DNA of 5,581 bases from NCBI GenBank assembly GCA_021107605.1, contig JAIOSN010000032.1:1-5581 (forward strand). Reading direction: 5' to 3'. Numbering within the stretch: the first letter of the stretch is position 1; the number at the start of each line of letters is the position of its first letter. A model generated the notes under the pieces. That model searched no databases, was not told the origin of the DNA, and saw only the letters and a program-made list of their open reading frames with translations. The position numbers and the translations under genes were made by a program. The DNA is from Anaerolineae bacterium (GTDB lineage Bacteria > Chloroflexota > Anaerolineae > B4-G1 > SLSP01). Of this stretch, positions 1 through 5,159 are shown piece after piece.

Positions 1-414
1 ACTCTGCACTAATTTATCGAGCAGAGGACTGGAAATCCAGCGCTTCCCCGCCAACACACGCTGCACGGCCAGCTTGAGATCACTGAGCGGTTGATCCTTG
101 AGGTGATAGCCATCGACGCCGGCGCCTAACAACCCTTGCACATAAACATCATCGTCGTAGGCGCTGATGACGAGGATACGCATTTGGGGATAACGTTCAT
201 GAATCTGCCGCAGAGTGGAGAGTGGTCTAAACTCCGGCATACGCACATCGACGATCAGTAGCTCCGGCTCCTCGACCTCCAGGGCCGCGCACAGCGCAAG
301 CCCATCCCCGACCTGGGCCACAATTTCCAGCCCAGGGAGCTCTCGCAGCGCATTAGAGATACCGGCCCGCACGAGGGCATGATCATCAGCTAAAAGTACA
401 CGTGTTTTGTTCAT
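1..414 (-). CDS. NarL/FixJ-type response regulator, receiver domain (3' end beyond window)
   Basis: This is the output half of a two-component system: it would accept phosphate from the adjacent kinase and control transcription. 138 codons are visible, starting at ATG 414-412 (MNKTRVLLADDH). They form a nearly complete receiver domain: acidic pocket D10-D11, phosphoacceptor D56 (in LLIVDVRMP), conserved Ser84 (LVIS) and conserved Lys106 (YHLKD). The helix after it (LSDLKLAVQRVLAGKRWISS) is typical of the NarL family linker, so a LuxR-type HTH DNA-binding domain is expected beyond position 1, but it is not seen here. The loop after the phosphorylation site reads MPEFRPLSTL instead of the common MPGMDGLE pattern. 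The start is set by the canonical receiver N-terminus; no Shine-Dalgarno precedes it, so translation may be leaderless or coupled. The gene follows the kinase gene on the same strand after a 161-bp repeat-bearing spacer, so the two are the likely cognate pair. Confidence 0.93.
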   Translation of the reverse strand, partial: MNKTRVLLADDHALVRAGISNALRELPGLEIVAQVGDGLALCAALEVEEPELLIVDVRMPEFRPLSTLRQIHERYPQMRILVISAYDDDVYVQGLLGAGVDGYHLKDQPLSDLKLAVQRVLAGKRWISSPLLDKLVQS

Positions 415-419
415 AGTGT

Positions 420-449
420 TTTATGCCCGATTGCAATCAGAGTGACCAA
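420..449 (-). promoter_or_regulatory. weak candidate promoter for the response regulator, with palindromic spacer
   Basis: On the minus strand TTGGTC (449-444) is followed after 18 bp by CATAAA (425-420). These match the sigma70-type -35 and -10 boxes at 3 and 4 of 6 positions. The spacer contains the perfect palindrome GATTGCAATC (429-438), which could be an operator. Transcription would start almost at the ATG (414), which fits the missing ribosome-binding site. The match is poor, so this is only a candidate. Confidence 0.2.
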
Positions 450-459
450 TGAGAAGTAA

Positions 460-557
460 CAGTAGACAGTAGACAGTAGACAGTAAACAGTAGACGGTAA
501 ACAGTAGACGGTAAACAGTAGACGGTAAACAGTAGACGGTAGACGGTAGAGGGTAGA
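460..557. repeat. heptanucleotide tandem repeat, 14 units
   Basis: Fourteen uninterrupted 7-bp units follow one another with no spacers. The plus-strand units are CAGTAGA, CAGTAAA, CGGTAAA, CGGTAGA and a final GGGTAGA. Positions 1, 2 and 6 of the unit vary while GTA at positions 3-5 is constant. From 488 to 529 the units alternate CAGTAGA/CGGTAAA, a 14-bp higher-order period repeated three times, which suggests expansion by slippage of two-unit blocks. The array fills most of the spacer between the kinase stop (576) and the regulator start (414). It lies outside any gene, so its 7-bp period does not affect a reading frame. Heptameric arrays of this kind are known from cyanobacterial genomes (STRR repeats); any role here is unknown. 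Confidence 0.97.
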
Positions 558-575
558 CAGGGTATAGAGAACGAG

Positions 576-1766
576 CTATTTATGCGCTGAAGGATAGGGG
601 CTAGGAATCTCAATCTCCAATTCCAGTCCGCCAGCGGGGGGCGACTTCACCGCTAAGGTACCAGAGAGCAGTGAGACTCGCTCGCTAATGCCCACTAGCC
701 CAAAATGTTTCTGCGCGGTCAATGCCGCCAGATTTACCGGCTCCGCCATCCCGTAACCATTATCAACTAAGCGTACCACCAAACTGGCCATGTCCGTGCG
801 CTGGAGAGAGAGTAGCACCTGCGTGGCGCTGGCGTGCTTCTGGACGTTACGTAATCCCTCCTGGATGATACGGAAGACCGAAAGCTCAATCGGTTCGAGC
901 AAACGCCCCAACTCTGGATCAATGTCCAGCTCCACCGCAATCCCACTCCGGGTAGCCCATTGTCCTACCAGCGAGCGAATGGCTGCCGAGAGACCATGAT
1001 TATCAATTGTCGGCGGACGCAAGTCGCTGCAAACCTGGCGCAGGCTACCCACCACTTGCCGAATCCCCTGGCGAATTTGCGCCAGCTCCAGAGGCTGGGA
1101 CTCAAGAGGAGCGTTCTCCGCCTCTTCCAATTGATAATTATAACTCAACAGATCCTGGATGATCTGATCGTGCAGCTCCCGAGCCAACGCTTTCCGCTCG
1201 GCTTCACGTTCACTGAGCAAACGGCGGCTGGCATCCTGCAACGCCAGATTCAAACTGTCCAGCGCCTCCAGTTGATTGTTCAGCCGCTCAATCAACTCTC
1301 GATTGAGCGAGTCCTTCTCTTCCAAGCTCTGGCGCAAGGCTAACTGATCCTGTCGCAATGCCTCGGCCTGTTGTTGGGCGCGATGATAGTTCTCAAATGC
1401 CCAGATCACGGGGGTGCTACGGGCTTGCTGCTTGGAGCCGACGATCAGCTCCACAATTTCACGGGGCGTAGCTTCAGCGGTACGTCGCAGGGCTAGCTGA
1501 TGACCCTGGTCTAGGTCCAGAATACGATCAGTGACGGAAAGAGTGAGTTCCAAGTCATCACTGCTCAGGATAACGGAGACGTGCTGCGCTTTCAATTGCT
1601 CGATACGTCCCAGCAATTTCTCCTGACGCGCGAAACTCAGCGCCTCCAGGGCATCATCCAGTAACAATAAACGAGAGGGACGGCAGAGCGCCCGCGCCAA
1701 TGCCACGACCTGTTTCTGTTCGGCGGAGAGGTTAACGACACGTTCCCTAAACAAATCGGGAGACAT
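576..1766 (-). CDS. ABC-domain-fused sensor histidine kinase, C-terminal fragment (frameshifted)
   Basis: This holds the second half of an ABC-type nucleotide-binding domain, a long coiled coil and a complete HPK7-type histidine kinase. The ABC half shows a degenerate signature (LSAEQ for LSGGQ), a Walker B ending in LLLLDD where the usual catalytic Glu is Asp, and SSDDLE where the H-loop His should be. A predicted coiled coil (roughly 130-190 residues from this start) leads to the H-box LARELHD with the phosphoacceptor His about 199 residues in, the LRPP motif, the N-box (EGLRNVQKHA), a G1 box (VDNGYGM) and a G2 box (GLVGISER). There are no membrane segments, so it is a cytoplasmic kinase. 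The open frame runs back to 1862, but residues encoded before about 1795 do not fit the family. I chose ATG 1766, one base after the upstream stop, as the only plausible independent start. It has no clear Shine-Dalgarno. The intact ancestor would span 576-2157. Confidence 0.85.
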   Translation of the reverse strand: MSPDLFRERVVNLSAEQKQVVALARALCRPSRLLLLDDALEALSFARQEKLLGRIEQLKAQHVSVILSSDDLELTLSVTDRILDLDQGHQLALRRTAEATPREIVELIVGSKQQARSTPVIWAFENYHRAQQQAEALRQDQLALRQSLEEKDSLNRELIERLNNQLEALDSLNLALQDASRRLLSEREAERKALARELHDQIIQDLLSYNYQLEEAENAPLESQPLELAQIRQGIRQVVGSLRQVCSDLRPPTIDNHGLSAAIRSLVGQWATRSGIAVELDIDPELGRLLEPIELSVFRIIQEGLRNVQKHASATQVLLSLQRTDMASLVVRLVDNGYGMAEPVNLAALTAQKHFGLVGISERVSLLSGTLAVKSPPAGGLELEIEIPSPYPSAHK

Positions 1767-1767
1767 C

Positions 1768-2157
1768 TCAAAGGTAGTTAATAGCTCGCGCGTTATCAGG
1801 CATCCATTTGAACCATCTAGGGCCAGAAATCTCACGTCCCAGAAATACATTGTGCAACACATCCATATTATCGATCAACTGGGGATTCTGGCGCACCACC
1901 GCGATACCCAACCGTTGAGCCAGAGAAGCGCTTTTGAGCACCACGGGGTGGCCGTCCCAGATGATCTCCCCCGCTGAAGGCATATGCACGCCGCTGAGCA
2001 GTTGAAAGAGCGTGGATTTACCCGCGCCACGCTGTCCAACTACGCCCAGCACTTCGCCCGGCTCAAGAGCAAAAGTCACGTCCACCAGCGCCGGGACTGC
2101 GCCAAAATATTGGGAGAGACGGTTAACTCTTAAAAGTTTCAATTTATTGGTTTCCAT
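1768..2157 (-). CDS. ABC-domain-fused sensor histidine kinase, N-terminal fragment (frameshifted)
   Basis: This 129-codon frame encodes the first half of an ABC ATPase domain of the CUT2 sugar-importer type. It has an A-loop aromatic region (QYFGAVPAL), an intact Walker A (GQRGAGKST, residues 41-49), a Q-loop (VVRQ, Gln90) and the FLGREI motif (105-110) common in CUT2 ATPases. The family-like sequence runs to about residue 123 (MPDNA), then reads AINYL and stops at TGA 1770-1768. The expected continuation (RELLTTFEM, signature, Walker B, kinase) is in the +1 frame downstream, so this and the 576-1766 frame are one gene broken by an indel of 1 or 3n+2 bases near 1775-1795. The inter-motif distance is a few residues shorter than in GguA, favouring a small deletion. 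Alone it lacks the signature and Walker B motifs and would be non-functional. ATG 2157 is preferred because it gives a normal ABC N-terminus. Confidence 0.85.
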   Translation of the reverse strand: METNKLKLLRVNRLSQYFGAVPALVDVTFALEPGEVLGVVGQRGAGKSTLFQLLSGVHMPSAGEIIWDGHPVVLKSASLAQRLGIAVVRQNPQLIDNMDVLHNVFLGREISGPRWFKWMPDNARAINYL

Positions 2158-2165
2158 ATTGGACT

Positions 2166-2194
2166 AGTATAACTCGGCCTAGATAAACCCACCA
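2166..2194 (-). promoter_or_regulatory. weak candidate promoter upstream of the kinase gene
   Basis: TATACT (2171-2166, minus strand) matches five of six positions of a -10 box and lies 8 bases before the kinase ATG (2157). No convincing -35 box is found: TGGTGG (2194-2189) has the right 17-bp spacing but poor sequence. A transcript from here would be nearly leaderless, consistent with the absence of a Shine-Dalgarno. Confidence 0.18.
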
Positions 2195-2204
2195 TTGTTT
2201 GGTG
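2190..2204. other. small inverted repeat CACCA-N5-TGGTG
   Basis: A 5-bp perfect stem with a 5-base loop. It lies immediately upstream of the candidate -10 box and 33 bases from the kinase start. Alone it could be chance; it matters mainly as the last of a row of hairpins in this spacer. Confidence 0.35.
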
Positions 2205-2208
2205 CTTC

Positions 2209-2228
2209 GCGGGGACTACAGTCCCCGC
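2209..2228. repeat. GC-rich perfect palindrome, terminator-like on plus strand
   Basis: GCGGGGACTACAGTCCCCGC has 9-bp perfect arms around AC; the physical hairpin would be about 8 bp with a 4-base loop. On the plus strand it is followed by TTTT (2229-2232), giving intrinsic-terminator form for that strand, but no plus-strand gene needs terminating. Read on the minus strand, the direction of all genes here, no T-tract follows, so it should not stop the operon transcript efficiently. It may instead be a dispersed palindromic repeat. Confidence 0.6.
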
Positions 2229-2263
2229 TTTTAGCGCCAGCCACTGACCAGGGGAAGATTTCC

Positions 2264-2289
2264 ACCGTGCTAGACTAGGTTAGCACGGT
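2264..2289. other. inverted repeat ACCGTGCTA-N8-TAGCACGGT
   Basis: Perfect 9-bp arms (2264-2272 and 2281-2289) flank an 8-base centre. There is no T-tract on either side, so it is not a typical intrinsic terminator. Its symmetry and its place between the transporter and kinase genes fit either an operator for a dimeric regulator or an RNA hairpin in the spacer transcript. A 4-bp mini-stem, GGAA-GAT-TTCC, abuts it at 2253-2263. Confidence 0.5.
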
Positions 2290-2322
2290 ATCTCACGCAA
2301 TCAAGCGCGCTATAAAGCACTA

Positions 2323-2364
2323 TGCAGGCGCCCAGTTTGAGGTCATCAACTGGAGACGCCTGCA
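2323..2364 (-). other. long imperfect stem-loop downstream of the permease gene
   Basis: The outer arms TGCAGGCG (2323-2330) and CGCCTGCA (2357-2364) pair over 8 bp. After a small asymmetric internal loop, inner arms CCAGTT (2332-2337) and AACTGG (2348-2353) pair over 6 more, and the stem may extend by two pairs past a bulged T. It starts about 43 bases beyond the permease stop on the transcribed strand. No T-run follows on the minus strand, so it is better seen as a 3'-end-protecting or processing hairpin, or a Rho-type boundary, than as an intrinsic terminator. Confidence 0.55.
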
Positions 2365-2385
2365 CGTTGCATATTCATTGAGATG

Positions 2386-2400
2386 AGAAACCAGGTTTCT
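2386..2400. repeat. short palindrome AGAAACC-A-GGTTTCT
   Basis: Two 7-bp perfect arms around a single central base, starting 7 bases beyond the permease stop codon. As a hairpin it would be 6 bp with a 3-base loop. Short palindromes of this AGAAACC/GGTTTCT form are, from general knowledge, frequent as dispersed intergenic repeats in some cyanobacterial genomes; whether it recurs in this genome cannot be seen from one window. Confidence 0.5.
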
Positions 2401-2407
2401 GACGTTG

Positions 2408-3589
2408 CTACTTGCTACTGCTCCGCGTGGCAACATCGAAGACGACGGCGGCCACGAGCACCGCACCCCGGACAACGTACTGGTAAGCGATATCGATGCC
2501 CATCAAGTTCATGCCACTGGTCAGTGACATATAAACCAGCGCACCGATAAGCGACCCCATAACTTTGCCCACACCACCACCCGCCGATACACCCCCGATA
2601 TACGCTGCCGCGATGGCGTCCAGCTCAAAGAGTGTGCCAGCCGTGGTGGTGGCAGATTGCAGGCGAGAGGCGAATAGAATACCCGACAAAGCAGAAAGCA
2701 TCCCCATTGAACCAAAGACTATATAGGTGATGTTCTTCACATTGATGCCGCTCAACTCGGCCGCTTCCGGATTGCCGCCCACAGCGTAAACATGGCGGCC
2801 CAGCACGGTCTGCGTGGTGATAAAATGGTAAATTCCAACCACCAGCACCACCACCACCACGGTCCAGGAGAGACCATTGTATCCTGCGAGCACCCAGGTG
2901 ATAAGAGCAGCTATCACTGAAACGAATACCAATTTAAGGATAAACATATTCTTGGGCAGAACTTCAAAATCATAGGCCTCTTTCTTCTTGCGGCTACTGA
3001 TGGCATTGTTAATGAAGAGCGCTGTGGCCGCCAAACCGAGCAGCAGTGTCACCTTATGCACATCCGGGAGGATTTTAATACCGGGAATATCAGGAATATA
3101 TCCGTTACCGATAGCGTTAAACACCGCATCTTTGATAATGATCGTCCCCGTGCCGGCCGTTACGAGGAGCAAGGCCCCACGATAAATCAGCCAGCCAGCC
3201 AACGAGGTCACAAAAGAGGGGATGCCCAACTGCGCCACCGGGAAAGCGGTGATCAATCCAGCCAGCGCCCCGAGCACCAACAACATGGGGATAACCACGT
3301 ACACTGGTACATGCCAGAACGATAGCGCAATCGCCGCTATCGCGCCAAGAAAGCCGGAGAGAAAACCAACTGACAAGTCAATCTGTTGGATGACGATCAC
3401 TAACGTCATACCAACTGCTAACACGGCAATATATCCCGTCTGATTCAGCAGGTTACTGATATTACGTGACGAAATAAAGATACCGTCCGTGGTGATGGTA
3501 AAGATCGTCATGATTGCGAATAGGGCAATATACATGCCATATTCGCGGATATTTTCCTTTAAGACCTTCTGCAAATCCTGAAAAAACAT
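2408..3589 (-). CDS. gguB: sugar ABC transporter permease, GguB/MmsB type
   Basis: This is the inner-membrane channel subunit of a CUT2 monosaccharide importer (BPD_transp_2 family). The 393-residue length is normal for the GguB branch, which is longer than RbsC. About ten hydrophobic segments are visible, for example near residues 19-33, 53-69, 74-90, 95-115, 122-145, 178-194, 215-234, 241-256, 287-306 and 342-386. The family features are GQ/IDLSVG after the second segment (IQQIDLSVGFLSG, 67-79) and the cytoplasmic coupling loop GRHVYAVGGNPEAAELSGI (264-282), which contacts the ATPase. The positively charged loop SRKKK (199-203) lies between segments. The start ATG 3589 has a strong AGGAGG site six bases upstream, and the gene follows the gguA stop by 12 bp, so the two are translated from one message. 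Family placement is firm; the exact sugar (xylose, arabinose, galactose or glucose) is not readable from the sequence. Confidence 0.95.
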   Translation of the reverse strand: MFFQDLQKVLKENIREYGMYIALFAIMTIFTITTDGIFISSRNISNLLNQTGYIAVLAVGMTLVIVIQQIDLSVGFLSGFLGAIAAIALSFWHVPVYVVIPMLLVLGALAGLITAFPVAQLGIPSFVTSLAGWLIYRGALLLVTAGTGTIIIKDAVFNAIGNGYIPDIPGIKILPDVHKVTLLLGLAATALFINNAISSRKKKEAYDFEVLPKNMFILKLVFVSVIAALITWVLAGYNGLSWTVVVVVLVVGIYHFITTQTVLGRHVYAVGGNPEAAELSGINVKNITYIVFGSMGMLSALSGILFASRLQSATTTAGTLFELDAIAAAYIGGVSAGGGVGKVMGSLIGALVYMSLTSGMNLMGIDIAYQYVVRGAVLVAAVVFDVATRSSSK

Positions 3590-3595
3590 TCTGAG

Positions 3596-3601
3596 CCTCC
3601 T
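3596..3601 (-). promoter_or_regulatory. ribosome-binding site of the permease gene
   Basis: A perfect AGGAGG on the minus strand, six bases before ATG 3589, starting right after the gguA stop codon (TAG, 3604-3602). It fixes the permease start and is the strongest Shine-Dalgarno in the window. Confidence 0.9.
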
Positions 3602-4138
3602 CTAGTAATCCGTCGCTAGACTTATGATCTTCTCCTGAGTTGCTGCCGCAGTTGGCATTTCACCGGCGATTTTACCGCCAGAAACGACGTATATTCGGTC
3701 ACTCATGCCAAGTATCTCAGGTAACTCAGATGATATCATGATAATGCTCATCCCTTCCTGCACCAACCGGTTCATGATTGTATAAATCTCATATTTCGCA
3801 CCCACATCAATACCGCGTGTTGGCTCATCTAAAATCAATACATCAGGCTTAACAAATAAGCACTTAGCCAAACTGACCTTCTGTTGGTTACCGCCGCTTA
3901 AGTTTCCTACTTTCTGTTCAATGCTAGGCGTTTTTATATCCAGAGATGCGCGGTATTCATTCGCCACTTTGATCTCGGCATTGTTATCAATCCTACCGCG
4001 ATGAGCTATCTCCTGCAAATTAGCCAGGGTGATATTCTGCTTCACATCCTGGATAAGAATAAGGCCATTCCCTTTCCGATCCTCAGTCAAGTAAGCCACC
4101 CCTGCGCCCAGTGCGTCTTTGGGATGCCCAAAATTCAT
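3602..4138 (-). CDS. gguA: sugar ABC transporter ATPase GguA/MmsA, C-terminal fragment (frameshifted)
   Basis: These 178 codons encode most of the second nucleotide-binding domain of a double-NBD CUT2 ATPase. Visible motifs are the AYLTEDRKGNGL stretch (15-26) typical of this subfamily, a canonical signature LSGGNQQK (80-87), Walker B VLILDEPTRGIDVG (100-113) and an H-loop replaced by SSELPE (136-141), which is usual for second domains in this family. The Walker A of the same domain is in the upstream frame (4135-5124), so this is not an independent protein but the tail of a broken gene. Together the fragments give about 507-508 residues, the normal GguA length. The ATG at 4138 overlaps the upstream TGA as ATGA and has a weak AAGG six bases before it, so reinitiation is possible, but the product would lack a complete ATPase domain. 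The stop lies 12 bp before the permease start. Confidence 0.9.
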   Translation of the reverse strand: MNFGHPKDALGAGVAYLTEDRKGNGLILIQDVKQNITLANLQEIAHRGRIDNNAEIKVANEYRASLDIKTPSIEQKVGNLSGGNQQKVSLAKCLFVKPDVLILDEPTRGIDVGAKYEIYTIMNRLVQEGMSIIMISSELPEILGMSDRIYVVSGGKIAGEMPTAAATQEKIISLATDY

Positions 4139-5124
4139 TTTTTACCTTGCACAAATATATCGCCGCTGACACGGTAGCCGGCCGCATTCCCGAAGACACT
4201 CAGAGCCAGCTCGGTACGTCCTGCTCCCATCAAGCCGGCCAGACCTATAATTTCACCCTTCTTCACATTGAAATTGATATCCTTAAGGAGCTCTCTCCCG
4301 AGCCGCGGATCGTAGGCATGCCAATCTTTGACCTCAAACGCGACCTCTGCGGAGCACTTATGCTCCCGGTCGGGATAGATATTATTAATTTCACGTCCTA
4401 CCATGTACTTGATCAATGACGGCTCGGCCACTTCACCCTTATGCGCATCCAGCGTACAAATAGTCAGCCCATCACGCAAGACGGTGATTGTATCGGCGAC
4501 TCCAATAACCTCTTTCAGCTTGTGGGATATCAAGATACAAGTCACGCCCTGATCTCGCTGTTCACGGAGCAGATTCAACAAATTTTCACTATCGGCTTCG
4601 TTCAAAGCCGCGGTCGGCTCATCTAAAATCAGCACTTTAACGTTGCGATGTAAGGCTTTGGCAATTTCCACCAACTGTTGTTTCCCTACTCCTAAATCCT
4701 TGATCTTAACAGAAGGGTTGACATCCAACCCTACGCGCGCAAGTGTCTCGGCGGTCTGTTTGATGGTTTCATTCCAATCAATCGTCAGACCGTTGGTAAT
4801 CTCATGTCCCAGGAAGATATTCTCATAGACCGACATTTCAGGGATCAGCGCCAATTCCTGATAGATGATAGCAATACCAGCTCGTTCACTCTCGCTGATA
4901 TGTCTGTATTCCTGTGTTTCTCCGCGCAGCAAAATATCGCCAGTATACGACCCATAAGAGTGTACACCGCTCAAGACCTTCATCAAAGTAGATTTGCCTG
5001 CGCCGTTCTCCCCCACCAGACCATGAATTTCACCCTCGTTGACAGTGAAGTTAACGTCATCTAAGGCTTTCACGCCGGGGAACTCTTTGGTAATGTTTCG
5101 CATCTCTAATATGGGAGCACTCAT
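4135..5124 (-). CDS. gguA: sugar ABC transporter ATPase GguA/MmsA, N-terminal fragment (frameshifted)
   Basis: This frame encodes the cytoplasmic energy-coupling subunit of the importer: a complete first nucleotide-binding domain and the start of the second. Domain one has Walker A GENGAGKST (38-46), Q-loop IIYQE (87-91), a signature read as LGVGKQQ (144-150), Walker B VLILDEP (164-170) and H-loop His201 (ISHKL). Domain two begins near residue 262 and shows the CUT2-typical degenerate Walker A GLMGAGRTE (297-305, Arg for Lys). The frame ends after FVQGKK at TGA 4137-4135, directly after six A residues, in the middle of domain two. One extra A, or a -1 slip there, would continue as GKK-M-NFGHPKDA and restore a full-length protein. 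ATG 5124 is preceded by GGAGG. The gene follows the binding-protein gene after a 101-bp spacer containing a strong stem-loop. Confidence 0.93.
   Translation of the reverse strand: MSAPILEMRNITKEFPGVKALDDVNFTVNEGEIHGLVGENGAGKSTLMKVLSGVHSYGSYTGDILLRGETQEYRHISESERAGIAIIYQELALIPEMSVYENIFLGHEITNGLTIDWNETIKQTAETLARVGLDVNPSVKIKDLGVGKQQLVEIAKALHRNVKVLILDEPTAALNEADSENLLNLLREQRDQGVTCILISHKLKEVIGVADTITVLRDGLTICTLDAHKGEVAEPSLIKYMVGREINNIYPDREHKCSAEVAFEVKDWHAYDPRLGRELLKDINFNVKKGEIIGLAGLMGAGRTELALSVFGNAAGYRVSGDIFVQGKK
4138..4143 (-). other. A6 run at the gguA frame break (possible slippage or error site)
   Basis: On the coding strand GGT AAA AAA TGA ends the upstream frame. The last A also begins ATG AAT TTT in the -1 frame, where the family sequence continues. 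Adding one A, by correcting an indel, by RNA polymerase slippage or by a -1 ribosomal shift, gives G-K-K-M-N-F without loss of residues. A homopolymer miscount is the simplest explanation. Confidence 0.8.
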
Positions 5125-5128
5125 AGCG

Positions 5129-5133
5129 CCTCC
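5129..5133 (-). promoter_or_regulatory. ribosome-binding site of gguA
   Basis: GGAGG on the minus strand, four bases before ATG 5124. The spacing is slightly short, but the match supports this start, as does the normal ABC N-terminus (ILEMRNITKEFPGVKAL). Confidence 0.75.
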
Positions 5134-5159
5134 GTCTCTATAAGGAATTATACAAAGTT

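Noticed and set aside
460..557. CRISPR array
   Set aside because: The 7-bp units are contiguous with no unique spacers and no cas genes are nearby; this is a simple tandem repeat.
960..1343. Plus-strand open frame of 127 codons
   Set aside because: It lies entirely antisense to the histidine kinase, whose motifs (H-box, N-box, G boxes) are unmistakable; the translation has no recognisable domain and no upstream ribosome-binding site.
1762..1862. Independent start of the kinase fragment at ATG 1862
   Set aside because: The residues from 1862 to about 1795 in this frame (MCCTMYFWDV and following) are the out-of-frame reading of the FLGREI region and do not fit any ABC domain.
2323..2364. Classical intrinsic terminator of the transporter operon
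   Set aside because: The stem is long, but the minus-strand sequence after it (ATAGTGCTTTATAG) has no U-run, so only a weaker role can be supported.
2988..3443. Several overlapping plus-strand open frames
   Set aside because: All are antisense to the well-supported permease gene and have no family features, so they are frame shadows.
4111..5064. Plus-strand open frames of 61 to 102 codons
   Set aside because: They mirror the gguA coding sequence and have no start signals or domain features.
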